From: Holothuria scabra
Taxonomy: Eukaryota; Echinodermata; Holothuroidea; Aspidochirotida; Holothuriidae
Length of the DNA stretch: 64,000 bases
Direction of reading: 5' to 3'
NCBI GenBank assembly: GCA_037179385.1
Contig: CM074187.1
Coordinates: 7,564,001 to 7,628,000 of the forward strand
Within the stretch, counting starts at the first letter, position 1. Every line of letters starts with the position of its first letter. The translations under genes were made by a program, and so were the position numbers. Positions 38,691 to 48,430 of the stretch are shown here, one piece after another. The notes beneath the pieces are model-generated. The model had not been told where the DNA came from. It did not search any database and saw only the letters and a program-made list of their open reading frames with translations.

Positions 38691-41154
38691 CCTCATAGAA
38701 CACATTGATCTACAGTACTCTGTCAAATGTGGACATGGCTTGGGATCAAAATAAAGGTAATTAGGAATTGTGGGGTGATAAAACCATGATCCACTGCACT
38801 TACTCAAATGTGAACACAGTTAGTAGCTCCATGGACCTTTTTGCATGGAAAAATGCTTTTAAATAAGACCTTTAACCAGGGCAAAATGCAGGTATCATTG
38901 TAAGCAATGATTTAATCACCAAGAGTTAACTGTTGTTATGGCACCAGAATATGGGAAAAAAAATTTTATTTACGGATCATTTTTGTGGCACTCGCGTAGT
39001 TTTAAGACAGTACCATCTTTCTAGCTACAGCAATCCGAAGTGTTCAGAAAGTCTGTCACCCAAGTTGCAATCAATGATGTGACTTTGATTGCTGGGGACA
39101 TGTCCAAGAAGGATTGGGTAATCCATCCACTGGATATAACAATTAAACAATTGACCCACCAGCAGGCTATTTCAAACCATCCTGCACCAAGTAATTGTAC
39201 CTCTGACAGGACACTTACCGCATCTTTTGTTACCCTAATTCTGATAGACTGTACCCCATGTCAGACCACTCCCAAGCCCCCTTGGTGAGTTTGTTTTGTC
39301 TGTTGAAGAGATTCCAACTGTGGCTGTAGAGTACAGTAGATCAAAAAAACTCCCCCATCTTCCTTGCAATGACCCCAAGTGTTTTCATTTTAGGAGCTAC
39401 CCATTTGTCAATTAGTCCCAGCAGGGTGTACTACCTAATATTGGTTTCTATCCTCTGTGGTTACACAGTAACTTCTGCAGCTAATTGTTTTAAAAGAGGA
39501 AAAAAAAATATTGCGGTATGGAATTGATTTCTTGTTCTTGATTGGAGGCCTTTGTTTTCCTTTAATTTGTGTATCTCTTTTATGCTGTGAGACGTCTTCC
39601 TATAAGAATGTGTGGCTCCTTAAATGATATGCAGGAAGGTTAATATTCATCAAAACAATGGACCAAATTTTTATACCTAAACAATAATTGGTCTGTTTAT
39701 GTCCTACGAAATAATCATCAAATGAGCATGTTAGCAAAGACTAATGGCTGTAAATCTTGTGTTACAAGTATTTCCTTTTGGTGCACCAAGGTACAAATAC
39801 CGTAGTAATAAAATATCAGCAAAGCAATAGTTCCAAGCAACTTCAATTTTACAGGCTACCAAATATGGATAGGTCAGGAAATGCTGACCTACATCATGAT
39901 AGTATTAGAAATGCGTAGGTTGCTTGATGGAGTGAAAGTCACCACTTTACAGGGAAATTTGTACTTTAATTTTAATGTTACACTCTAACTTCTCTGGTCT
40001 AGTCCCCAGACTCTTGATCAATTCCTGTTTTTTAAAAGTGGAAAAACAGTATTAACAAGTGGTTGAAACAAGGAATAGGGACCACTGAACCAACCAAATG
40101 AGAACGTTAAGGGGGAAGGGGAGGGGGGAATGCTGTGGCTCAAGTCACACTTTCTGGTGATTCGGTTCCCAGAACAAACAATGATTGATGGTTGAATCCA
40201 GATGATGAGTATTTTATTTAATTTATCACACCCAAAGTGAAAATAAATCCTTGGACAAAGATTTTGTAAAGGTTTTCATATAAGTTGGAAAAAGAACCTA
40301 AAGTGGAGGTAAATTTATCTTTTGGGGTTAATTTGTTCAACTGGAAGTTACCCGTAACCTCCTGATTGTACTAGTTTAATAAGCCTAGTATGAACTGCTT
40401 CCTTCAATTCATTTAGTAGTGCAATGTTGCATGGTTCTTTTTGGATTCCCTTTTGTTGTTCAACTTTTACATGAGCTATCATGTATTTAAAACAGAAATT
40501 TGGATAGTATATTTACCTTTCAAGTTCAAACTAATAGACCACAGCTGAGTGTAGTTAAGATATAGTATTTTTTCGAGCCCCTGATTACCTCAAGCTGGAA
40601 ATGTGAGTGGTACTACTGGCTTTGATGTCACAGACTAATTACCCTTATTGCCAGTAATTGTAACCCACGATAACTGTAGTTGATTCACAGAAACAGGTTA
40701 TAAAGGAAGCTGTTAGCCTTGTGTGAAAAATGATGTGTTTCGAAATTAATCTTGAAATTATCTGCTAACAAGTCAACAACAGAGAGTACAATCACATATT
40801 AAATATGTTAACTACCAATAAAGACTTACAAAAGATTTTGTTAACAGCCAAGAGGGATTCAAACAATACCTTTTATTTGACATAATCGACAATTTCCACA
40901 TCCAGGTTATTAATGTTGAGTTACTTGTGTGGTAAATGAAATCGAACATGTTTCCCTTGAGTATGGAAGGTTATGCATGCTTAATACTGTACATGAAGAA
41001 GATATGCATTTTGTAGTTGTATTGAAGTAAACACCTGAAAGGCATTACAATTTAAAAACTCATAGTTTGAAAAAATTGTCAACCTTTTGTTAAATAATCA
41101 GTGTGTAAATGTAGATAAAGGAAACATGCAGGCTACTCACTTGCACCAAGATCA

Positions 41155-41290
41155 AGTGTGTGGTCCAGTTAGTAGAGCATCTGACTTTCACTGGGAAGGT
41201 CTGGGTTACTATTTCCAGGCTGTGTCACACCAAAGACTCTAAAGATAGAACCTTCTGCCAGTGTGTGGGTTAGTTAGTTAGTTTGTTAGT
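41155..41290 (+). repeat. tRNA-related SINE, copy D (5' head, 3'-truncated)
   Basis: Begins GTGTGGTCCAGTTAGTAGAG, then GCATCTGACTTTCACTGG and a B-box-like GGTCTGGGTTAC, matching the head of copy A. It ends near CTTCTGCCAGTGTG and runs into a short GTTA simple repeat. Confidence 0.65.
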
Positions 41291-42880
41291 TAAGATAAGA
41301 TTTTATGAAAGTTGGAAAGGTAATTGCCAACCAAAAGTAAAAATTGTCTGAAAAGATTAAGATATTCTAATCCTTGTGTTCATCTTGAACCAACTTTAAT
41401 TTTGCACACATGGAAGGCCACTCAATGGAAAATTTATTCCATATTTCAATGCAGTTCTGTGATTTTAAAAGACAGTTTTATGTTACAATCTCATCAATCC
41501 TGTGAAGGGTGAAGGAGTTTGAGCAGAAGAAAAGATAAGTTAAAAATAAACTGGCAGTGCTGGTCAGTCTTACTATACCTCAGTTGTGATGTTGTGTGTG
41601 AATTGTTTTTGTTTTATAATTTTTAATATCTGCTTAAAACAACCTGTCCTGACAAATTGACCTCGGCTGTGACCCCATGCCCCACAAAGTGAAAAATTAC
41701 CAAAAAGGAATGCATAATGATTGAATTATGCTCCAGGCCATATGTCGGTGGTAAGTGGTTGAGCTTTGTAGCAAAATCCAAGTAGTTTATCCACCATTTG
41801 TAAAAGTATGAACATGTGATGTCATTTTGGTTCTCATCAAATCTTATTTGACACTGGTAAGGAAGTTATGCTTGGTCACCTGCTGTGCTGGACAACCAAG
41901 GTAAACTAATTTAGCGGTCAGAGAGACTTTACCCTGCAGGGAAGTGAAGGAGTCTCGCTGGCTCCCACAAGGCACCTTCCCCGGTCGCTCAACCTGAGTT
42001 ACCGATTCATGCATAGTTAGAGTTGTGCAACCTTGCTTCTCTGCATTGCTTTCAAGGAAAAAGTAAAATACATAAATGAAAACCATGACTGCAACAAATT
42101 TTAACCTTGTTTTCTTGTTGTGGTTTTGTTTAGCTAACATTGGCCATGTGAAGGAAGTGGAAACATTTTGGAAAACACACAAAGAGATATAAATCAGATA
42201 GGTTGCATATATAGACTAGTGATGTACAGTACGGAGCATATCTTTTGTTTGCCTTTTCTTACATTCTCATTCATTAACTGCAATGTGGAGGAGAAGTGGG
42301 GGAGGGGATAGTATTTAGAGTTTATGGATGGCGATGAACTAGAATCAAAAGTAAAGAAATTGTGTCTTGTGCACAAAATTAAAAGCCCTACATTCAGTAC
42401 TAGAATTGTTACTAAGATTAGTAGTTTATTTGCTTTGATTAGAACCTTTGGGAAAAAATTGTCAACTTCGTCTGTCAGTTGAATCTTCGAAGGAAGGTTT
42501 CAAATTTTTTTTTTTTTTGTAGTACTTATTAATGTGGAAGGAGGGGTATGGTAGGTTACTGGGTGTGGGGGTCAGGTATGGAATTTTTTTTCCTCTTTTG
42601 TTAACTCCCTTGTCTGCTCTCTCTGGGAGTACTTTCGTTTTTCAAACCTAGGAGGGTTTAAGGAGTTCTTCATTCACAACACCTGTTTTACAACCTTTAT
42701 TAGTGATACATATCTATCATGATGTTTGTTTACTGTTGTGATAAAACAACTAAATGAAATGAAGCAGTTTCAGTGCAAACACATATCACAGTTTGTAGTT
42801 TGTGTCTCACACCTAGCCCAACTTGCCTAAATAAATTCCTTGAATGTATTTCTTGTACTTATTTTTATTTGTCTTTGCAG

Positions 42881-43112
42881 GTGTCCCAGTGGTAGATGGC
42901 AGCTCAGTCCATGATCCTTCTGGAGAGACAAAAGTAGGAGGTAGGACAACGAAGGGTTCCAGCAAGAAATCAAAATCCAGCGTATCTTCCACAAAACAGG
43001 TCAGAAGTCCTGAAGATGAAAGCAGCCTCAGTGATTCTGAAGAAAAGCAGAAAAGGGAAACCGAGAAAGGAGGAGACAGAAAAGCTGCTGGAGGAAAGAA
43101 GAAACGATACAG
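42881..43112 (+). CDS. TCF12: E-protein exon f: acidic/Ser-Lys-rich region before bHLH
   Basis: Encodes the rest of Gly163, residues 164-239 and two bases of Ser240. It starts VPVVDGSSVHDPSGE and continues through a Ser/Lys-rich stretch (TTKGSSKKSKSSVSSTKQ) and an acidic one (SPEDESSLSDSEEKQKRE) to a basic end (KAAGGKKKRYS). The composition matches the acidic, Ser-rich segment preceding the bHLH in TCF4/TCF12. The SPED, SLSDSEE and SSEDD clusters look like casein-kinase-type phosphosites (inference). Acceptor CTTTGCAG|, donor TACAG|GTATGT, phase 1 to 2. Confidence 0.93.
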
Positions 43113-43966
43113 GTATGTTAGTATTTGAATGTCATTGACATGTGGGGGGGGGGGGGGGAGTGGAGAAACATTGGGAAGTTCTAGTCGTAGAAAATATAAA
43201 AACGAACTTTTCAAACAACACTCAACTCCACTCACAGGAGGTACACAGGTATTCTTCAGCACTACCTACGTATAGAATCCAACACTGTGCAGCTGCTAGA
43301 TGCAAAGTGTTGAATACTGGTCATCGCAGCATGAGTTGAAGGCATTTGTAAAGTGTAGATGATGATTGTGTTCAAAATAAAAACCGGGCATGTCATTACA
43401 TCAGAATGGGTTAGGGACTGCAGTAGTTGTTACTTTAGTTTTATTTTGCACCTGTAGTTAAGACTGGTAGCAAAGCATTACAACACCCCAGTTTATCTGT
43501 GCTTATTGCAGCCTACACATTTGCCTGGCTTGTGTGTGAAAGGTAGAATAGAATGGAATACATGTTTTAAAGTTTAATTGTTCCAGATGACCTATGAGAA
43601 AGCTTTGATGTGTCAAAGAGTATAAATTTGGGAGTTACAGTCAAGAAAACAGACTGAAAAATTCAATGAAACTAGTTTCTTAAGGAGATGACACAAACGT
43701 GAATGGATTTTAACTTAAGGTTAGTCATTCTCTTGAAAAATCATACGTATGTATGCATTGTGTCATTGACTTTTTTGGTTGTGTTATGCTCCCGTAAAAA
43801 ATTTATTAGGAAACCTAATTGCTCATATTTCTGTTCAGATATATTTTAGAAGACGGCATGGTTAAATTTCTATGCCTCCTAGAAAAATGTTAAAATTCTT
43901 TTCAAGAATACAACATTCATAAATTTGTACGCCTTGCTACCTTTTCTTTAAAAATACTTAGCTCAA

Positions 43967-44225
43967 TTAACCCTTTACCGTTGTGCTCCGATCGGGGCAT
44001 ATTTGCGCACCTCGGGATTGGTCGGAAAAGCGGACGTAGCCCGCAACGCATCGGCTTCCGTAGGCCATTGACCCCGTGACCTTAAACTATTGTCTCTCTC
44101 GCTCTTGTGGCCGAATTTTGGGGTAGCTACTCGCAGTTTTGAGCTCCGCGTGAAACAGTAAAGATGAGTGACAGCCGAGCTCTCCTCATGGGTCCAAAAG
44201 GACCCAAACAACGGTAAAGGGTTAA
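43967..44225 (+). mobile_element. piggyBac-like MITE, copy 1 of tandem array
   Basis: TTAACCCTTTACCGTTGT at the left and its perfect complement ACAACGGTAAAGGGTTAA at the right give 18-bp inverted ends. The outer TTAA tetranucleotides can be read as the target duplication and CCCTTT as the tip, which is typical of piggyBac-type elements. The 259-bp body is much more GC-rich than its surroundings. An inner hairpin GGGTCCAAAAGGACCC lies near the right end. Confidence 0.88.
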
Positions 44226-44320
44226 ACTAAGCCTGTGGAGTGTGTTTACTGCAAAGCTGATGCCACTGTCTCTGCGTGTGTGCACGTAAACCTTTAGCCG
44301 AGTGGTGCAGATATTTTAGC

Positions 44321-44579
44321 TTAACCCTTTACCGTTGTGCTCCGATCGGGGCATATTTGCGCGCCTCGGGATTGGGCGGAAAAGCGGACGTAGCCCGCCC
44401 CGCATCGGCTTCTGTAGGCCATTGACCCCGTGACCTTAAACTATTGTCTCTCTCGCTCTTGTGGCCGAATTTTCGGGTAGCTACTCGCAGTTTCGAGCTC
44501 CGCGTGAAACAGTAAAGATGAGTGACAGCCGAGCTCTCCTCATGGGTCCAAAAGGACCCAAACAACGGTAAAGGGTTAA
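44321..44579 (+). mobile_element. piggyBac-like MITE, copy 2 of tandem array
   Basis: Near-identical to copy 1, with the same 18-bp inverted ends, TTAA borders and 259-bp length. The 95-bp spacer at 44226-44320 is repeated almost exactly at 44580-44674, so element plus spacer forms a 354-bp tandem unit. Confidence 0.88.
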
Positions 44580-44674
44580 ACTAAGCCTGTGGAGTGTGTT
44601 TACTGCAAAGCTGATGCCACTGTCTCTGCGTGTGTGCACGTAAACCCTTAGCCGAGTGGTGCAGATATTTTAGC

Positions 44675-44932
44675 TTAACCCTTTACCGTTGTGCTCCGAT
44701 CGGGGCATATTTGCGCGCCTCGGGATTGGGCGGAAAAGCGGACGTAGCCCGCCCCGCATCGGCTTCCGTAGGCCATTGACCCCGTGACCTTAAACTATTG
44801 TCTCTCTCGCTCTTGTGGCCGAATTTTCGGGTAGCTACTCGCAGTTTCGAGCTCCCCGTGAAACAGTAAAGATGTGTGACAGCCGAGCTCTCCGCATGGG
44901 TCCAAAGGACCCAAACAACGGTAAAGGGTTAA
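44675..44932 (+). mobile_element. piggyBac-like MITE, copy 3 of tandem array
   Basis: Third copy, 258 bp, with a few substitutions and one deletion in the right hairpin (GGGTCCAAAGGACCC). It ends at TTAA 44929-44932, after which the sequence is unique, so the array is two full units plus one element without spacer. Confidence 0.88.
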
Positions 44933-45132
44933 CCATTTCATTAGACAGGTTGAAAAATTTGGCACTTCAGGCTCAGTCACAAGGTTAGATTTATCTTAAC
45001 ACACACTTCATATGCCCTAAACCATTGACCCATGGCAAGACGAATTACCTAAGAATATTTCCCGAGTTGTTTATTTTCGTGTCAGATGTTAAGTACTTCA
45101 GGTGGAGTTTTTATTTTGGTCCCATTTTGCAG

Positions 45133-45359
45133 CAGTGAAGATGACATGTTAAGTCCAGAGGAAAGGCACATGAAAGAAAAAGACAGAAGACATGCTAACA
45201 ATGCCAGGGAAAGGATTCGAGTGAGGGACATCAACGAGGCCTTCAAGGAACTGGGCCGAATGACCATGCTGCATATGAAAAGTGACAAAGCCCAAACCAA
45301 GCTGGGTATTCTTCACCAAGCTGTTAGTGTTATAACTACCCTGGAGCAGCAAGTTAGGG
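45133..45359 (+). CDS. TCF12: E-protein exon g: bHLH domain
   Basis: Encodes the rest of Ser240, residues 241-315 and one base of Glu316. After [16 protein letters not shown] comes the basic region [16 protein letters not shown], helix 1 [17 protein letters not shown], loop SDKAQTK and helix 2 [19 protein letters not shown]. The E-box contact residues of class I bHLH proteins are kept (Asn262-Asn263-Ala264-Arg265-Glu266-Arg267, with Glu266 contacting the CA half-site). NARER and [13 protein letters not shown] are E-protein diagnostic. Differences from vertebrates include His for Met before ANNARER and Gly298 for Leu in TKLLILHQ. Acceptor TTTTGCAG|CAGTG, donor TTAGGG|GTAAGC. Reading past the donor adds a short tail to a stop at 45467, which I take as intron. 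Confidence 0.98.
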
Positions 45360-46111
45360 GTAAGCAGTACATACCACCACCCCTAGATATTTTTTTAAAT
45401 CTGCTTTTAATACTTGTTTGCATGATGGCTTTTAGATGTCATATCCATTTGCAGAGCTTGTATCGCTGAACAAAAATGCCAGGGGAGGGGGAGGGGGGTT
45501 GTGTGCTTGAACTGTGTTCTCGTAAGTTTGAAGTGAAGTAACAGTGTTAGTGGTTGTCATTTTGTTTGCCTAATTAACCAGTCTTCATTGGATTGTATCT
45601 TTCCTTCTTAGATAATTGATTTTCCCTGTTAGTTGATTGTTTTTTCCTTTTCTCTTTATTTGTTTTTTTTTTTTAATTTTGGGTATTTTTAACTTGCCAT
45701 ATTTTTGTAAAAACTACATGTTGCCTGATTTAGGCAGAAATTGCAGAAGAGTATAACACATTTTTGTAGTGATCAGAGGTATATCTGCTTTCAGCATAAC
45801 AAATTGTATTCTTGCTTGTGTTGCCTTCATTTTGAATTCTTAGCTGTTTCTTTTGTTTTTTGTTTGAGCAGTAATGTCTTTGGCAGATATGGATGGAAAA
45901 TGTCAATTCTGTGAAGGTGTAACACCTCAAGAAAGATCCTCATTTTGCTATTTTGAACCATAAATAAATTAGCATAATAATATTTGGCTTAATGTTAAAG
46001 GGACTGATTAGTATCTACAAAATTTTGAATTTTTATTTTTATGCACTTGTTAATTAGGATTAAGTAGACTTTTCAATAAACAGGCTTTTTTGCCTTATTT
46101 TTCTTTGCCAG
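45360..46111 (+). other. intron after the bHLH exon
   Basis: A G-rich cluster GGGGAGGGGGAGGGGGG at about 45482-45498 and a T run at about 45661-45675 are the only notable features. It ends TTCTTTGCCAG|AGAG. Confidence 0.7.
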
Positions 46112-46225
46112 AGAGAAACTTGAACCCCAAAGCAGCGTGCCTTAAACGTAGGGAAGAAGAGAAGGTTGAAGATTTGGCTAACAGAAGTGGGGGTGGTGCA
46201 CAGCCACCCCAGACTGATCCCTTAG
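46112..46225 (+). CDS. TCF12: E-protein exon h: RNLNPKAACLKRREEEKV extension
   Basis: Completes Glu316 and encodes residues 317-353. RNLNPKAACLKRREEEKV is the near-invariant segment directly after helix 2 in E-proteins, which helps dimer stability and selectivity. It is followed by the divergent EDLANRSGGGAQPPQTDPL. Acceptor TTTGCCAG|AGAGAAAC, donor CCTTAG|GTAAAA, phase 1 at both ends. Confidence 0.97.
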
Positions 46226-46936
46226 GTAAAAAAAAAATTAAACTTGTAATTTTAACTCTGGGTGTCTGTTGACCTTCTTGCTTATTGCCCATTTGAGGAA
46301 GGGAATTTAGGAGAAGCATGGTCAGGCTGACTTACAAAAATTTGTCACAGATTAAATAGGAACAACTATACTGATGAAATGTCAGTTCTTCTTTAATTAT
46401 TGATATAAGATAACTGATGCTATTTCTGCTTAGGAGTCATTAAACTTTCATACAAGAAATTTCAGCAGAACTTAGAGCAAATTTCATACTTTGTGCATGG
46501 AGGTTAGTCTGTCAATGTAATATTAGAAATACTGTGTGTAAAATTCTTTTAACATTCTTGGTTAGTAGCAGCTTTCCTTATTACACATGTGATTAAATAC
46601 TCAAGGTTCATTTAAAAATTTTCCTTTGTTTCAAAAAGTACAAACGTCCATTTTTCTGTAAGTTTTAATGGATAATGCATTTCGAAGAGGTACAAAAACC
46701 TTTGCTTCAGTAAGTTTTCTCCTTAAGAATCTCCATATATAAAGTCAGTCCCCATATAGGAATTTTATCAGTAACTTTGAATTAGTTATCCCCTTTCAAA
46801 AATAAAAAAGGGTGTGAATGCTAGTTTTATTTGTGGATAAATTTAACTTCCTTTGATTTAATATTTTATTTTACAATTTTGAATGCATTCTTGCTTTTGT
46901 GACTGGAGTGGTAATGTTGTGACTTCTTTCTTGCAG
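46226..46936 (+). other. last intron of the E-protein gene
   Basis: 711 bp, AT-rich, no feature recognised. Ends TTTCTTGCAG|GAAG. Confidence 0.7.
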
Positions 46937-47250
46937 GAAGAAACAGAAGTCTGCAGTCAGCTGGTATGGGCCAGCCTTCACAGCCCCACATGGGCTATGG
47001 CCGACCCATGTATGATCCCATGAATCAAACAGGTCACCAGACGACGCTTCCCCTGGGGCCAAACCATCCTGGCATGCCAGTAGATGCAAGTCAAACCCCT
47101 CTCTCAGCGACGTCTCATTCCCAGACTACACTTGGGCATGATCACTCAAAACAACATTTGGGGGGTACCTCAGATGGCATGAAAGCCAGCTCACAACAGA
47201 TGGAACCGCTTACTCCAGAGGATACTTCAGACGCTATTGCTGTCCAATGA
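46937..47250 (+). CDS. TCF12: E-protein exon i: terminal coding exon, long Met/Pro/Gln-rich tail
   Basis: Completes Gly354 and encodes residues 355-457, then TGA. The tail is Met/Gly/Pro/Gln/His-rich (GMGQPSQPHMGYGRPMYDP, MNQTGHQTTLPLGPNHPGM) and ends TPEDTSDAIAVQ. Vertebrate TCF4/TCF12 have only about 25-35 residues after REEEKV, ending in a short GP.PGM...NHMG motif, whereas here there are about 123. The LPLGPNHPGM stretch may correspond to the vertebrate GPHPGM segment. The frame is supported by phase agreement with exon h (phase 1) and the strong acceptor. Any function of the extension is unknown. Confidence 0.93.
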
Positions 47251-48430
47251 CAAAAAATGGGCCTGAGACAGGAGACCAGGTACTTTTGAACTAATGAGCC
47301 GGAGAAAGAGAACATTTTGGTAAAACTAGGACAGTTCCTAGTAGTGTTCTGTGTGATATGACAGCCTGAAACACTTTCTTGACAGTGATATTCATTTGTG
47401 CAAGTAAATTTGTTGTCGGCTTTGGAAGATGAAGAACATTGATGCTGGAGGAAAGCACACTATAAGTGTTAGATGAAATGCTCTACAAGCCGAGGTTGGA
47501 AGTTGATAGAATGGAAAGTGCAGTTAAAACCTCGCCTGACAATGGTCGACATACTGCTGATCCGGAACACACTCGAGCCCTTTGTCTAACCTGTTTTAAG
47601 TTTTTACATATTTATTATTTTCATATTTCAATCCATTTCTCAGTCCTGGTTTTCATGTAAAGGACACTTTGCTGATACAGTTGCTAGGATATAAAACCTC
47701 CAAAAATACTTTCTCAAAATGTTTTCTGTGAAAAGTTCTAGAAGCCTTGTTTTGCTTGGTTGTGTTCTTCTTATACAAGTTAAGGATACCTGACAGTATT
47801 AAATAGGTACGTCTACTTTAAGTTACAATATCCTGTCATTATTATGGCCAACCGTATTTAGTCTGTTCTACAGTATGATAATAAAGCATGCTGAAATTAT
47901 GAGATAAAGACTCATTGGACATATTTTAGAGATTTAAGAGGCTTCTAATTAAAAGGTCCTCTAAATTTGCATCATATCCTCCTGGGTCACTTGGAATGTG
48001 ATCCACCTATATTGAGTTACTTAACAAGTCTTGTGCTGTTTTAAAAACAAATGACAAAAATAGACATACTAGGGGGAAAAGCAGTGTACCTCTACCATAC
48101 CTTGGGTGTGGAGTGGGTGACTGCTCTTTGTTCTGATGTCTATGTTATAACAAGTCTATATGAGGTTTTGTGTTAGGATGTGGGTCAAGATAAGTGTTAT
48201 GGGTAAAGTTAGCGTGGGAGCATTAAGGATACATTTGTGGGAACATTTAAATGTCATAACATTAGGATTTTTAGCGTAAGCACCTTTTGCAGATTGTATT
48301 TACAGTGTTGATATAATTTGAGAGAGTCTTGATATTCTTGACCAAAGCATTCAGACAATCACATAACAGATTGTACAAGAAAGCCTAACCCGACTTTCTT
48401 GTGGGCAAATAATAAAAGTGTTCCTTACGT
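47251..48430 (+). other. probable E-protein 3'UTR with candidate poly(A) signals
   Basis: AATAAA occurs at 47880-47885 and 48411-48416, each within AT-rich sequence. Either could end the transcript about 0.65-1.2 kb after the stop. More AATAAA-like hexamers occur further on (about 48829, 49281, 51411), so a longer 3'UTR cannot be excluded. Confidence 0.45.

Larger units (their letters stand above)
35660..42880 (+). other. 7.2 kb intron between E-protein exons e and f
   Basis: Contains the polypyrimidine repeat at 37201-37268, a GATC-rich patch at about 38229-38365 and SINE copies at 38535-38690 and 41155-41290. Other stretches, such as about 41840-42020, are more GC-balanced and may be old repeats, but I cannot classify them. 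No exon is supported. Confidence 0.65.
43113..45132 (+). other. intron before the bHLH exon
   Basis: 2.0 kb. A run of 15 G residues lies at 43144-43158, about 30 nt downstream of the donor. The centre is occupied by the triple MITE array at 43967-44932. No second bHLH-coding exon is present, so the vertebrate E12/E47-type exon choice is not possible from this intron. Confidence 0.75.
1001..47250 (+). other. TCF12: E-protein (class I bHLH) gene, 3' portion, nine coding exons
   Basis: Gene-level entry. Nine exons join with consistent phases (0,1,0,0,1,2,1,1 at the eight internal junctions) to give an open frame of 457 residues ending in TGA at 47248-47250. The order of conserved blocks matches vertebrate TCF4/TCF12: SQTGD..KALAS, IYS.DHTN..SNPSTPV, a WPR segment, LDDAI.VLRNHA, an acidic Ser-rich stretch, bHLH, then RNLNPKAACLKRREEEKV. 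The WPR segment looks closer to TCF12 than TCF4, but invertebrates usually have one E-protein co-orthologous to TCF3/4/12, so the symbol is approximate. E-proteins form homodimers or pair with tissue-specific class II bHLH factors and bind E-boxes (CANNTG) in the nucleus. The N-terminal exons encoding activation domain 1 lie upstream of the window. Residue numbers below are local, counted from the first complete codon at 1002. Confidence 0.93.

Noticed and set aside
39031..39284. Exon-like stretch between CTACAG and TTG|GTGAGT in the 7.2 kb intron
   Set aside because: Joined to the preceding exon in phase it hits TGA within about 17 codons, and its length is not a multiple of three. No E-protein similarity.
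43975..44565. Two near-identical 78-codon frames on the - strand
   Set aside because: They are copies of the same MITE sequence and would not be genes. Each frame spans the inverted ends.
43113..45132. Search for a second, alternative bHLH exon (E12/E47 style)
   Set aside because: No second bHLH-like sequence is present. The intron is filled by the MITE array.
45360..45469. Continuation of the bHLH frame past the donor, giving a hydrophobic tail
   Set aside because: Crosses a strong donor and removes the invariant RNLNPKAACLKRREEEKV segment. Best read as intron.
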